From a virus: a stretch of DNA of 62,712 nucleotides. The translations under genes were made by a program, and so were the position numbers. Location: positions 1 to 62,712 of the IMG/VR virus record IMGVR_UViG_3300025594_000007. One strand, written 5' to 3'. The notes below the pieces were generated by a model. That model ran no database searches. It saw nothing but the letters and a program-made list of their open reading frames with translations, and was not told the origin of the DNA. Below, piece by piece: positions 18,635-26,207 of this stretch. Position 1 is the stretch's first letter, and each line of letters starts with the position of its first letter.

Positions 18635-19333
18635 ATGAACTTACCAAAAATAACTACTCCAAAATATTCTCTTACCATTCCTTCAAGTGGTAAAAAAATA
18701 GAATTTAGGCCATTCTTAGTTAAAGAAGAAAAGCTATTATTACTTGCTCAGGAATCTAAAAATACTTCAGATGTTTCAAAAGCAATTAACGAAGTTATTG
18801 ATTCTTGTACATTCGGTAAAGGAAATTTAGATGATTTAACTAGTTTTGATGTTGAATATATTTTCCTTAAGTTGCGAGCAAAAAGTGTTGGTGAACTTGC
18901 CGAGGTTTCCGTTAAGTGTAAACATTGCGATACTTCTAATGAAATTGAAATTAATTTAGATGATGTTGAAGTTGTTAAAAAAGAAGAACTTCCTAAAAAA
19001 GTAATGATAACCGATACAATTGGTATTGTTCCACGATATGTTTCTGCTTCAGCGATTAATGCTAATGTAGGAGATGATGTTAACGATATGTTTTCATTTT
19101 ATGTTAGGAGCGTAATTGAAAGCATTTTTGATGAGAATGAAGTATATCCAATTTCTCAAACGAGCAAAGAAGAATTAGATGAGTTTATCGATAGTCTTAA
19201 TCGAGAGCAGATGAGCAAGATTGAAGAGATTATTGAAAATGCGCCCAAACTTGAAAAAGAAGTGACCTTTGATTGTGTTAAGTGTAAAAAGAAAAACACG
19301 TATGTTCTTTCAGGAGCTGAAAGTTTTTTCTAG
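18635..19333 (+). CDS. gp26: Baseplate hub / tail assembly chaperone gp26-like
   Basis: At 232 residues it is close to T4 gp26 (208). The start has RPFLVKEEKLLLLAQES (about 25-41), typical of the family. Two CxxC pairs, Cys95/Cys98 (KCKHC) and Cys214/Cys217 (CVKCKKK), suggest a zinc ribbon. The reading frame ends AGT TTT TTC TAG; T TTT TTC at 19324-19330 is a canonical -1 slippery heptamer in the correct phase, immediately before the stop. The -1 frame continues for 59 codons. The gene directly precedes the tape-measure-like gene, the place of gpG/gpGT-type chaperones in other phages. Confidence 0.85.
   Translation: MNLPKITTPKYSLTIPSSGKKIEFRPFLVKEEKLLLLAQESKNTSDVSKAINEVIDSCTFGKGNLDDLTSFDVEYIFLKLRAKSVGELAEVSVKCKHCDTSNEIEINLDDVEVVKKEELPKKVMITDTIGIVPRYVSASAINANVGDDVNDMFSFYVRSVIESIFDENEVYPISQTSKEELDEFIDSLNREQMSKIEEIIENAPKLEKEVTFDCVKCKKKNTYVLSGAESFF
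19324..19330 (+). promoter_or_regulatory. Candidate -1 ribosomal frameshift heptamer U UUU UUC
   Basis: The heptamer T TTT TTC is in the X XXY YYZ phase of the gp26 frame and is followed at once by the TAG stop. Slippage by -1 gives a fusion to the reading frame ending at 19509. No strong stimulatory stem was seen; only a short CTCATGAG dyad follows. Confidence 0.75.
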
Positions 19334-19509
19334 TATGCCTCTCTCATGAGTCTTTGTTTAATTACTATAAGACAAATTTTGCTTTAATGCAACATCATAA
19401 ATATAGTTTAACAGAGCTTGAGAATATGATGCCGTGGGAGAGGGAGATTTATATTTCTCTATTAATGGAATGGATAAAAGAAGAGAATGAAAGACAAAAA
19501 AATCAATAA
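19330..19509 (+). CDS. Frameshift extension of gp26 (chaperone T-domain-like, gp51 position)
   Basis: In the -1 frame, translation from 19330 gives 59 codons with LSHESLFNYYKTNFALMQHH, then ELENMMPWEREIY and a Lys/Glu/Gln-rich end. The frame has no start codon before an internal Met at 19387, which would remove the apparently structured N-terminal part. It is therefore best read as the C-terminal half of a gp26 fusion of about 291 residues made by -1 frameshifting. T4 places gene 51, a hub assembly catalyst, in this neighbourhood. Confidence 0.72.
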   Translation, partial: LVCLSHESLFNYYKTNFALMQHHKYSLTELENMMPWEREIYISLLMEWIKEENERQKNQ

Positions 19510-19518
19510 AGATATCTA

Positions 19519-19526
19519 TATAAATA
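19519..19526 (+). promoter_or_regulatory. Late promoter TATAAATA
   Basis: An exact TATAAATA on the plus strand ends 8 nt before the ATG of the tape-measure-like gene. Confidence 0.65.
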
Positions 19527-19534
19527 TAATATAG

Positions 19535-21565
19535 ATGGAAACGCCAAGTAATACTAATAATAAGGATAATTTCATGAAATCTTTATTAAAAAAGATTTCT
19601 GATTCAACTGCAAAGACAGCTAAAATAGCTGACACAGATCAAAAAGAATCATTAGAGATTGCAAAAGCCCAAGAAAGACGGGCGAAGTGGCAACGGTCTT
19701 TTTCAATTTATTCATTCCTTGCAAGAAGAAAACAAGAAAAATTTGAAGAAAAACGTTACGTTCAACGAGAAAACCTGCGCTTAAGAGGGACTCTTGCTAA
19801 TGAAGACTTACTAGAATTTTTATCTAACGGCGGTAATGCCAAACCAATAATAGAAGTATTAAACGATTTAAAAAAAATATCTGGAAAGATATTAGATTTA
19901 CATGTTGTTTCTAATGGAATTGCTAAAAAATCTTTAAAGAATGAAGAAGCCGCTCGTCGTGATGCTGAACTTGATAAAAAAGAATCGGACGCTGAGAAAG
20001 ATAAATCTTTATTTGAAAAAATAATTGCAAAGAAAGAAGAAGTATCTAAAGATGGCGGTGGCTTTTGGGCGATGTTAATTGCTGGTGGTATTGCAGCTAT
20101 TATTGGTCTTCTTCAAGGTTCTTTAACTGGATATTTAAAAGCCTTACAAAAGTTTTTAAATTTTAAGTGGATTGATAAGGTTGGTAAATTATTTACACAA
20201 ATTAAAAATGGAGCAATAGATAAATTCACTAAATTTAAGAATGTTTTGATTGATCGTATTGCTAAAATAATAAAGCCCGTCACTGACTTTTTTCAAAAAA
20301 TTTCAAAAAGTATTAAAGGGTTAAAGGGCGATGCTCTTGGAAAAATAATAATTAAAATTACTTCTTTCTTTTCTAAAATTAAATCTGCTTTTATGTCAGG
20401 TTTAAAATATGGAAAACTATTAGGAGCTGTTATTGGTAAACTATTTTTTCCTATTCAAGTATTAATTGCATCTATCACCGGTATTGTAAAAGGCTTTAAA
20501 GCTTTTAATGAAACAGAAGGTACTTTATTAGAAAAAGCATGGGTTGGTATAAGAGAAGGTGTTGGTGGTTTTATTGATGTTATGTTTGGGTGGATACCCG
20601 ATGCTTTGAGTTGGATTGCAAGTAAATTGGGTTTAACTAAAGTGGCTGAACTAATTGATAGCATAAGCTTAAATCCATTTGTATGGATCGAAACCATTAT
20701 TACATTTTTCAAAGAACTTGGAACTCTTGTATCAACAATTGATTTTGGAGGAGTAGCTGAAACTATAAAAACGGCAGTACTTGGTTTTGTTACAGGCGCA
20801 TGGGATTGGATTGTTGATGGCGTTAAAAAATTCTTTGCTATGTCACCTGTCGGTTTAATTTCAGGCGCGCTAACAGGTAATGATGCTTTACAAAATATAC
20901 AAAGAGAAGTACTTAAAAATGTAGTTCCTGATCCTAATAAAAAGTATGATACGTTTAGTAAGGAAACCTTAATGCTTAAGGCAATGCCTGATTCTTTACT
21001 TGAATTCGTTTGGGGTTCAAAACCATCTGCAGCTGAAAGCGTTGCAGCTAGAGGATCAAAAAAGGTAGCATCTGATAAGAAAGCGGCAGAAGAAAGCGGT
21101 AATCCCGAAGCAAAACGATTGGCTGAAGAAATAGCAAAATTAGAAGCTGACAAACAAAAATTCCAAAAACAATCTGTTGAACTAACTAAACAGCAAACAG
21201 ATGAAATGGATGATTTCTTTGTTAATGACGAAAAGGTAGATACTCTTGGACAACAATCAGATGAAGCTCAACGAAAGTCAAATGAGGCTGGGCTAGAATT
21301 AAAACAAAAAAGAGAGCAACTTAATTTATTATTAAACGAACCTAATACATCAAACCAGCTTAGCCCTGATCAAATGGAAAAGCCCTCAAAGGTTGATAAT
21401 GTTGGAGAAGCGTTATCAAAAACTGGTGCGATGAATGCAGCTCCAGTTATTAATGTTGTTAATAATAACGGAGGGAACGTAACTAATAACTCATCTCAAT
21501 CCACGCAGAACACTATCGCCGAATCCACTGATAATGTTCTGGCTGGGTCTGCTATGTCTTTATAA
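19535..21565 (+). CDS. Tape-measure-like / gp29-type tail hub protein
   Basis: This 676-residue protein starts with a Lys/Glu-rich helical region (about 1-175), then has a hydrophobic segment (WAMLIAGGIAAIIGLLQG, about 182-199). A long stretch of amphipathic and hydrophobic helices runs to about residue 440, and a coiled coil covers about 500-600 (ESGNPEAKRLAEEIAKLEAD). This is the architecture of tape-measure proteins. T4 gp29 (590 residues) fills that role with gp48 and gp54. Its place right after gp26 and the frameshift ORF supports the call. The Asn/Ser-rich C-terminus (VVNNNGGNVTNN) is low complexity. Confidence 0.7.
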   Translation: METPSNTNNKDNFMKSLLKKISDSTAKTAKIADTDQKESLEIAKAQERRAKWQRSFSIYSFLARRKQEKFEEKRYVQRENLRLRGTLANEDLLEFLSNGGNAKPIIEVLNDLKKISGKILDLHVVSNGIAKKSLKNEEAARRDAELDKKESDAEKDKSLFEKIIAKKEEVSKDGGGFWAMLIAGGIAAIIGLLQGSLTGYLKALQKFLNFKWIDKVGKLFTQIKNGAIDKFTKFKNVLIDRIAKIIKPVTDFFQKISKSIKGLKGDALGKIIIKITSFFSKIKSAFMSGLKYGKLLGAVIGKLFFPIQVLIASITGIVKGFKAFNETEGTLLEKAWVGIREGVGGFIDVMFGWIPDALSWIASKLGLTKVAELIDSISLNPFVWIETIITFFKELGTLVSTIDFGGVAETIKTAVLGFVTGAWDWIVDGVKKFFAMSPVGLISGALTGNDALQNIQREVLKNVVPDPNKKYDTFSKETLMLKAMPDSLLEFVWGSKPSAAESVAARGSKKVASDKKAAEESGNPEAKRLAEEIAKLEADKQKFQKQSVELTKQQTDEMDDFFVNDEKVDTLGQQSDEAQRKSNEAGLELKQKREQLNLLLNEPNTSNQLSPDQMEKPSKVDNVGEALSKTGAMNAAPVINVVNNNGGNVTNNSSQSTQNTIAESTDNVLAGSAMSL

Positions 21566-21566
21566 A

Positions 21567-21604
21567 AATATCGCCACCTAGTAATTAAACCAGATGGCGA
21601 TATT
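21567..21604. terminator. Bidirectional stem-loop terminator
   Basis: A 10-bp perfect stem AATATCGCCA/TGGCGATATT with an 18-nt loop lies between the convergent ends of the rightward tail operon (21565) and leftward gp32 (21620). It directly abuts the tail operon stop and probably insulates both transcripts. Confidence 0.75.
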
Positions 21605-21619
21605 GTAATTAGTTTTAAA

Positions 21620-22522
21620 TTAGCTTTTGGCCAATTGAGCAAAGTAACTAAGTGAATCGTCGTCATCATCGTCATCGCTAACGTCTGATGATACTTCTTC
21701 AGTAGTAACTTCTGGTTCTGATTGAACCTTTGGAGAAGTTGGAGCAGAAGGCTCAGTGAGAACCTGTACACCATTAACTTCTTCAGCACCAAGAACTTCA
21801 ATCAGCTTGCGCTTTAGATCGTCGTATGACTTATATGAAGATTCATCGGTGAATTCAGATAGACTGTATAGTCCATCATAAATTTCGCGAAGGCGATCTT
21901 CATCGTTATCAAAGAGAGGAGTACAACCGTCAAATTCTGACTTATCATAGTTCCTCCATTGTTCGGTGCGGATCTTCAACTTAAAGTTAGCGCCTTCCCA
22001 AAAATCAAATGGGTTAACTGCTTTCTCATCTTGAAATTGTGGCTGCATAACATCCATAATTTTATCAAAGATCTTCTTACCATACTTGTAAAGGAAAGTC
22101 TTTCCTTCATTGTCTGGGTTAGCTGGATCAGATACCACCAAGATATTTGAGACATAATGTAGACGGCGTTTACGTGAACGAGCGACATCTTTGTCAGCTT
22201 CATTACCTGTATTCCACAGTCGGCTATTAATCTCAGATACTGGATCATCTTTACCAATTGATGTGAGTGATTTCTCAATGTACCACCTGCCTGTTGGCCC
22301 TTGGAATCCATGATCCCAATAACGAACCCATGGCAAATCGTCTCCATCTTTTACTGGAAGAAAACGAATGATGGCATAACCGTTACCTGCTTTATCCACG
22401 GTAGGTTTCCACTCACGATCATCGCCGTAAGATTTAGTGGATTTACCTCCGACCTTTTCAGCTTCTGCGACTAGTTTCCCAATTGCGGCTGACCGATTTG
22501 CTTTTAGTTTATCAAATGACAT
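21620..22522 (-). CDS. gp32: Single-stranded DNA-binding protein gp32
   Basis: At 300 residues this matches T4 gp32 (301). The OB-core motifs are present: EWKPTVDKAGNGYAIIRFLP (about 37-56), GRWYIEKS, VSNILVVSDPANPDNEGK and KYGKKIFDKI. The C-terminal tail ends with a run of seven Asp, the acidic protein-interaction domain. The T4 zinc ligands (His64, Cys77, Cys87, Cys90) are absent: the equivalent stretch SLTSIGKDDPVSEINSRLW has no Cys or His. It coats ssDNA in replication, repair and recombination. The promoter is at 22571-22599, with a G-poor leader of about 40 nt. Confidence 0.95.
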   Translation of the reverse strand: MSFDKLKANRSAAIGKLVAEAEKVGGKSTKSYGDDREWKPTVDKAGNGYAIIRFLPVKDGDDLPWVRYWDHGFQGPTGRWYIEKSLTSIGKDDPVSEINSRLWNTGNEADKDVARSRKRRLHYVSNILVVSDPANPDNEGKTFLYKYGKKIFDKIMDVMQPQFQDEKAVNPFDFWEGANFKLKIRTEQWRNYDKSEFDGCTPLFDNDEDRLREIYDGLYSLSEFTDESSYKSYDDLKRKLIEVLGAEEVNGVQVLTEPSAPTSPKVQSEPEVTTEEVSSDVSDDDDDDDSLSYFAQLAKS

Positions 22523-22564
22523 ATTATTTTATTTGTATTGCGTTGTATTGTTTGTTTGTTTCGT
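22523..22564 (-). promoter_or_regulatory. Unstructured A/C-rich 5' leader of gp32 mRNA
   Basis: Between the -10 box and the gp32 ATG the transcript reads as A and C with very little G or U; AATACAACG occurs twice and AAACAAACAAACAA once. T4 gp32 represses its own translation by binding an unstructured leader. This leader would suit such autoregulation, although no upstream pseudoknot was identified. Confidence 0.5.
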
Positions 22565-22570
22565 TGTATT

Positions 22571-22599
22571 ATTATACACTAATTTTCTACAGATGTAAA
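22571..22599 (-). promoter_or_regulatory. Early sigma70-like promoter (TTTACA-N17-TATAAT) for gp32
   Basis: TTTACA at 22594-22599 and TATAAT at 22571-22576 on the minus strand are separated by 17 bp, inside the 3' end of gp59. Transcription would begin about 40 nt before the gp32 ATG. Confidence 0.75.
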
Positions 22600-23223
22600 C
22601 CATAAAGTTCTAGTTATTTCTGCATACTTATTAATGTCTATCATCGGTCTAAGAAAAGGAGTATATTTCCTAACCTTAAAAGTAAGTTCAGAAGATATTC
22701 CCAGAGGGTCCGTTAACTTAGACTGAAGATCTGATGTATAAGATGAAATGATATTAAGAATAGTTATAGTCTCAATTGATACATTACCACCTTGCACCAT
22801 TTTATATATATAAGGAACATCAGTTAAGTCTTTCGGTAATATCATCTCATCAAAAGTTTTATATGGAGATTGCTCAATTAGAGTTTTCATCTCTTCTTTA
22901 TAAGTGTATTCGACGTTTTGCATTTTGGCTTTCCACCTATCATATGCGACATCTGTAAAGTTGCCAATCCATTTTTCTCCACTTAAAAGGTTAGCTAATG
23001 AGTATAGAATAATATCGTTTCTATATGGATATTTCCTTGCCAACTTTTCAAATTGAAAGCGGTTTTTGTTTTGTTCAAAGGTTTCTCTTTTACATCGAGG
23101 ACCTTTAAAACTAAATTTAAATGCATCATAATCTCTTTCAGAATTAAAATGCAGCGACATTGCAGTCACTGTACTCCACGCATCCATCGGTGAAGTACTA
23201 GTATCTATACTTAAGTTAATCAT
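22579..23223 (-). CDS. gp59: DNA helicase loader gp59
   Basis: The 214-residue protein is the size of T4 gp59 (217) and lies directly upstream of gp32, as T4-like phages keep it. The pattern KRETFEQNKNRFQFEKLARKY (about 45-65), LANLLSGEKWIGN and YKEEMKTLIEQ follows gp59. It recognises forks coated by gp32 and loads the gp41 helicase. The ATG overlaps the end of the small upstream ORF, so it is translationally coupled to it. Confidence 0.9.
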   Translation of the reverse strand: MINLSIDTSTSPMDAWSTVTAMSLHFNSERDYDAFKFSFKGPRCKRETFEQNKNRFQFEKLARKYPYRNDIILYSLANLLSGEKWIGNFTDVAYDRWKAKMQNVEYTYKEEMKTLIEQSPYKTFDEMILPKDLTDVPYIYKMVQGGNVSIETITILNIISSYTSDLQSKLTDPLGISSELTFKVRKYTPFLRPMIDINKYAEITRTLWFTSVEN

Positions 23224-23374
23224 TTAATGGTTCTTCTTTAATTACCGCCCATTTAAGTGGCTCACGGTTCCTTTGATATTGATCCATAGACCATTTAATA
23301 TTATTACTTTTAATACTAACGTATTCTATTAAATCCATATTGATATATTTTACTTCAATTGTGTAGTCTTTCAT
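23216..23374 (-). CDS. Small conserved-type protein (52 aa) between gp33 and gp59
   Basis: A 52-residue frame beginning MKDYTIEVKYINMDLIEYVS and ending KWAVIKEEPLND. The start overlaps the gp33 stop by one base (TAATG) and its stop overlaps the gp59 start, so it lies in a tightly coupled run. Function unknown. Confidence 0.7.
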   Translation of the reverse strand: MKDYTIEVKYINMDLIEYVSIKSNNIKWSMDQYQRNREPLKWAVIKEEPLND

Positions 23375-23625
23375 TATTCTAGTGTAGCTGTATTAGATCG
23401 AGGTAAAACATTATTTTTCTGTGCTTCAACTTTTAGTTTAGTTTTTAATGGTCCTGAAATTAATTTAGCAACATCTTCTGGATCTAGCTCTAGTTCTAAA
23501 CAGATCTGGCATACAGCCTGAGCATACTCAATCTTATCCTTTAATACTAACCGTTCTGTTTTTAAAATTAATTCTTCCTTTGTTATTGCTAATCCTATTG
23601 TTTTTTTAATGTCGGTTTTTTTCAT
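23374..23625 (-). CDS. gp33: Late transcription coactivator gp33-like
   Basis: The 83-residue protein has IEYAQAVCQICLELELDPEDVAKLI (about 32-56), then KLKVEAQKNNVLPRSNT, a pattern typical of gp33 in marine T4-like phages, though shorter than T4 gp33 (112). gp33 bridges host RNA polymerase and the gp45 clamp to activate TATAAATA late promoters, which are abundant here. It overlaps the upstream gene by 4 nt (ATGA). Confidence 0.82.
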   Translation of the reverse strand: MKKTDIKKTIGLAITKEELILKTERLVLKDKIEYAQAVCQICLELELDPEDVAKLISGPLKTKLKVEAQKNNVLPRSNTATLE

Positions 23626-24824
23626 TTAGTATCAAGTGTTCGTAGTATAATCATGTTTGCGTTTATTCTGCCATTCCCTTTACGGGGTTTTGTTTTAAGT
23701 GTTTCTAAGACCTTATCGATCTTTTTAGGAGTGGCTGATAATAATATCGGTAGAAATTCCATAGGCTTTCTAAGAGTTGTTATAATGCTTCGTTCTTCAT
23801 CAAAACCTTTTAGAGAAGTTCCTTTTACTTCAAACCCAGCATTACCACTAGCATAATAAATTGACAGTTGGCGATTCTTAGTATTAAAGAAGTAAGCTCT
23901 CTGTGAAAATGGTAAGCTCGTTGGATCAACGCTTGTTAGTTGATATTCGCTTGATGCAGCAGCATACTTAAGTCTAGTAATTTGTTTATCAACAGCCTTT
24001 GGTTTTTTAACTCGAGGTTTACGAGTCTTAACTTTGCTTCGTGAATAAATCTTAGTATCATCCAGCATTTTTTCAAAGTTCTTTATAATCCTATTTAGTT
24101 GAGGACGACGTAACCAAGAATAACCTTCAACAACATATTCATCGGTTTTGTTATACGCTTCGTTAAACTCATCGAGATGTTTATTAATCCATTCAACAAC
24201 ATATTTAATTCCATTACCAGCAGCATTATTACTACGAAGTAATCTACCAATATCCATATTTGGAATTTTTGCAGGAGCAGTATCTGGTTTGATACTAATG
24301 ATATCATCTAAAAGCATCTCAAGAGGAACAATAATATCTTCATTTATTTTATTCTCTACACGCTTTAGAGGTGATATCGGTTTTACTTTAGGAATATCTA
24401 CCTTTGCTTCTTCATCAAAGATTCGCTTTGGATCGTTCATCATTCGATTAATTTCATAAAGCGAATCATTTAACTCTGATTTAATCCAGCTCTTAATGTT
24501 TCTCTTATTAGGCATTCCCATATTCAACATACGAATGAGTTTACCAACCGTACCATTGACATAGGACGGCGGAGCCACTTTAATAATATCAACTTGCTCT
24601 TTGGTAAAACCATTAGATGGCATCCAATCAAGAACCCACGGCTTCATTGTTTTAGAATCACAATAATAACCATAAAACCTTAACCCACGATCGAGCCGTT
24701 TATTATATTCTTTAAGGTCAATTTCAGATGCATCGCCCCATTCGGGTTCGTCACCAGTATACTTTGTATCTAGTGCAATTATTCGGCCGCGTTTATTAAA
24801 TAGTCGTTGTGATGTTTTTGCCAT
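23622..24824 (-). CDS. Conserved phage protein of unknown function upstream of gp33
   Basis: This 400-residue basic protein has no motif I can name. It has an N-terminal region with EYNKRLDRGLRFYGYYCDSK, a central helical part, a Lys/Arg-Pro stretch (about 268-282, TRKPRVKKPKAV) and a C-terminal alpha/beta region. Large proteins of this type occur next to gp33 and gp59 in marine T4-like phages. It is the first gene after a strong early promoter at 24846-24874, so an early replication- or transcription-linked role is inferred. Confidence 0.75.
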   Translation of the reverse strand: MAKTSQRLFNKRGRIIALDTKYTGDEPEWGDASEIDLKEYNKRLDRGLRFYGYYCDSKTMKPWVLDWMPSNGFTKEQVDIIKVAPPSYVNGTVGKLIRMLNMGMPNKRNIKSWIKSELNDSLYEINRMMNDPKRIFDEEAKVDIPKVKPISPLKRVENKINEDIIVPLEMLLDDIISIKPDTAPAKIPNMDIGRLLRSNNAAGNGIKYVVEWINKHLDEFNEAYNKTDEYVVEGYSWLRRPQLNRIIKNFEKMLDDTKIYSRSKVKTRKPRVKKPKAVDKQITRLKYAAASSEYQLTSVDPTSLPFSQRAYFFNTKNRQLSIYYASGNAGFEVKGTSLKGFDEERSIITTLRKPMEFLPILLSATPKKIDKVLETLKTKPRKGNGRINANMIILRTLDTK

Positions 24825-24845
24825 AATGTGATTTTGTATAATATA

Positions 24846-24874
24846 ATTATAATCTAAAATGAAGTATATGTAAA
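24846..24874 (-). promoter_or_regulatory. Early promoter TTTACA-N17-TATAAT
   Basis: TTTACA at 24869-24874 and TATAAT at 24846-24851, spacer 17 bp, minus strand. It would transcribe the 400-aa gene, gp33, the 52-aa ORF and gp59. Confidence 0.8.
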
Positions 24875-24887
24875 GGATAAAATAACC

Positions 24888-25109
24888 CTAAAAGGATATA
24901 TTAGTATTCTCTTCTTCAGTAACAAGATCTTCGATCCTTTTTAAGACTTCGGCTTTCTTATCTGAATAATTGTTGTGTATTTTTAAGGTATTATCCAACG
25001 CATAAATCATTCGGATTTGAGTTCTTTTCAAATCTAAACATATAGCAATAGATGTAACCAAGCACACAAGAAAAACAAAGTTTATTAATAGTTGTAGTTT
25101 CATTTTCAT
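24888..25109 (-). CDS. Small membrane-anchored protein (73 aa)
   Basis: One N-terminal hydrophobic segment (about residues 5-24, LLINFVFLVCLVTSIAICLD) is followed by a charged, helical cytoplasmic or periplasmic part ending EEENTNISF. Function unknown. It starts 1 nt after the previous gene stops. Confidence 0.65.
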   Translation of the reverse strand: MKMKLQLLINFVFLVCLVTSIAICLDLKRTQIRMIYALDNTLKIHNNYSDKKAEVLKRIEDLVTEEENTNISF

Positions 25110-25110
25110 A

Positions 25111-25458
25111 TTAGTCTAATCCGTTTTCGCTAAGCCATTCGAGGTCTGATTCAAATGTGACGTCATCATCAGTACCAAACTCTTTTCTTTTGTCATAAAC
25201 AATATCGCCATCCCAGAGCTCTTCAATATAATCGCCAGGGCAATCTTTAATTGCTTCGGCAAGTTCAACATTACTCATATCTTCATATGAAATTCCGTTG
25301 TTAGTTCTAACATCATCAAGGTTAATTTCAGTTCTCCATGTTGTGCAAAGGTGAGCGGTTTCTGTTCTTTCTACTATAACAGTAGTTTCACGAGATTCCA
25401 TTAGTTCTTTACACCCATCATATTCCTCCAATAAGGATTCACTTGTTTCGTTGTTCAT
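25111..25458 (-). CDS. Acidic small early protein (115 aa)
   Basis: The sequence is strongly acidic throughout, with few Lys, and ends SDLEWLSENGLD. No known domain. Small acidic early proteins in T4-like phages often bind host enzymes or mimic DNA, but nothing specific shows that here. Its leader is a run of AAAACA units with no Shine-Dalgarno. Confidence 0.7.
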   Translation of the reverse strand: MNNETSESLLEEYDGCKELMESRETTVIVERTETAHLCTTWRTEINLDDVRTNNGISYEDMSNVELAEAIKDCPGDYIEELWDGDIVYDKRKEFGTDDDVTFESDLEWLSENGLD

Positions 25459-25461
25459 AAT

Positions 25462-25704
25462 TTATTTGTTTTGTTTTGTTTTATTATATGAGATATTAAT
25501 CTCAAAGTTTCTTTCTACTAGAAATCTTACCACTTCGTTTAAAGGCATACATGCTAGCATATAAGCTTCTTCTGGGAGTGTATCCATCTGCGTGAATGGA
25601 TCGATGCTTTCGTCATTACTGCATTCTGATAAAACATCTTGCAGCATATTCCAAAAGGCACCAATCTTTTCATTTTCAATTAGGTCTATATCTGTTGGCA
25701 TCAT
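25462..25704 (-). CDS. Acidic small protein (80 aa), unknown
   Basis: An 80-residue helical, acidic protein (DVLSECSNDESIDPF; EEAYMLACMPLNEVVRFLVER). Not recognised. Part of a run of adjacent early genes with gaps of 2-4 nt. Confidence 0.65.
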   Translation of the reverse strand: MMPTDIDLIENEKIGAFWNMLQDVLSECSNDESIDPFTQMDTLPEEAYMLACMPLNEVVRFLVERNFEINISYNKTKQNK

Positions 25705-25708
25705 AATA

Positions 25709-26107
25709 TTACTCGCCCTTTAATTCTTTTAGTTCTTTTTCAAGAGCTTCTATTCTTTTTGATTTCTCATTCCAATCCATTTCTTGCCACTCATCAGGAT
25801 CTCCTCTATAAAAACCTCGCCATGAAATTCCATCAAGAGCTTCTTTATTATTTGTAAATATATTGGTTTCTAAATCAGGATCACTTTGATTTACAACGGC
25901 AAGATAAGTTTCAAAATAATCAGTATCTTTGCAGTCGCAGATAAGATCAGAGTCGGATATAAATTCATTTAAGTCTTCTTCATCCATTTCTAAGATATCG
26001 GGGCGTTCATAATCTTCAGCCATTTTTTTCAAATTAACTTTTAAAAGTTGCCCACGGAATTCTGTAAAGGATTCCCATTTTTCTATTATTATTTCGTCTT
26101 TATTCAT
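25709..26107 (-). CDS. Acidic small protein (132 aa), unknown
   Basis: A 132-residue acidic protein with a C-terminal coiled coil (SKRIEALEKELKELKGE). It contains EDLNEFISDSDLICDCKD with a CxC pair. No family recognised; early-operon context only. Confidence 0.68.
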   Translation of the reverse strand: MNKDEIIIEKWESFTEFRGQLLKVNLKKMAEDYERPDILEMDEEDLNEFISDSDLICDCKDTDYFETYLAVVNQSDPDLETNIFTNNKEALDGISWRGFYRGDPDEWQEMDWNEKSKRIEALEKELKELKGE

Positions 26108-26108
26108 A

Positions 26109-26198
26109 TTAAAATATTTCTGATATTGTTATTAATAATGTGTATATTACAATTATAATACTAAACGCGATTGTCGTATCAATTATCCATTCTTCCAT
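26109..26198 (-). CDS. 29-residue single-pass membrane peptide
   Basis: A short frame, MEEWIIDTTIAFSIIIVIYT followed by LLITISEIF, is almost entirely one membrane helix. It fits exactly between its neighbours. It could be chance, but very small membrane proteins recur in this region. Confidence 0.45.
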   Translation of the reverse strand: MEEWIIDTTIAFSIIIVIYTLLITISEIF

Positions 26199-26207
26199 AT
26201 TAGTATA

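Noticed and set aside
20455-21153. 232-codon minus-strand frame opposite the tape-measure-like gene
   Set aside because: It is a shadow of a well-supported plus-strand gene, with no initiation signal and no recognisable domain.
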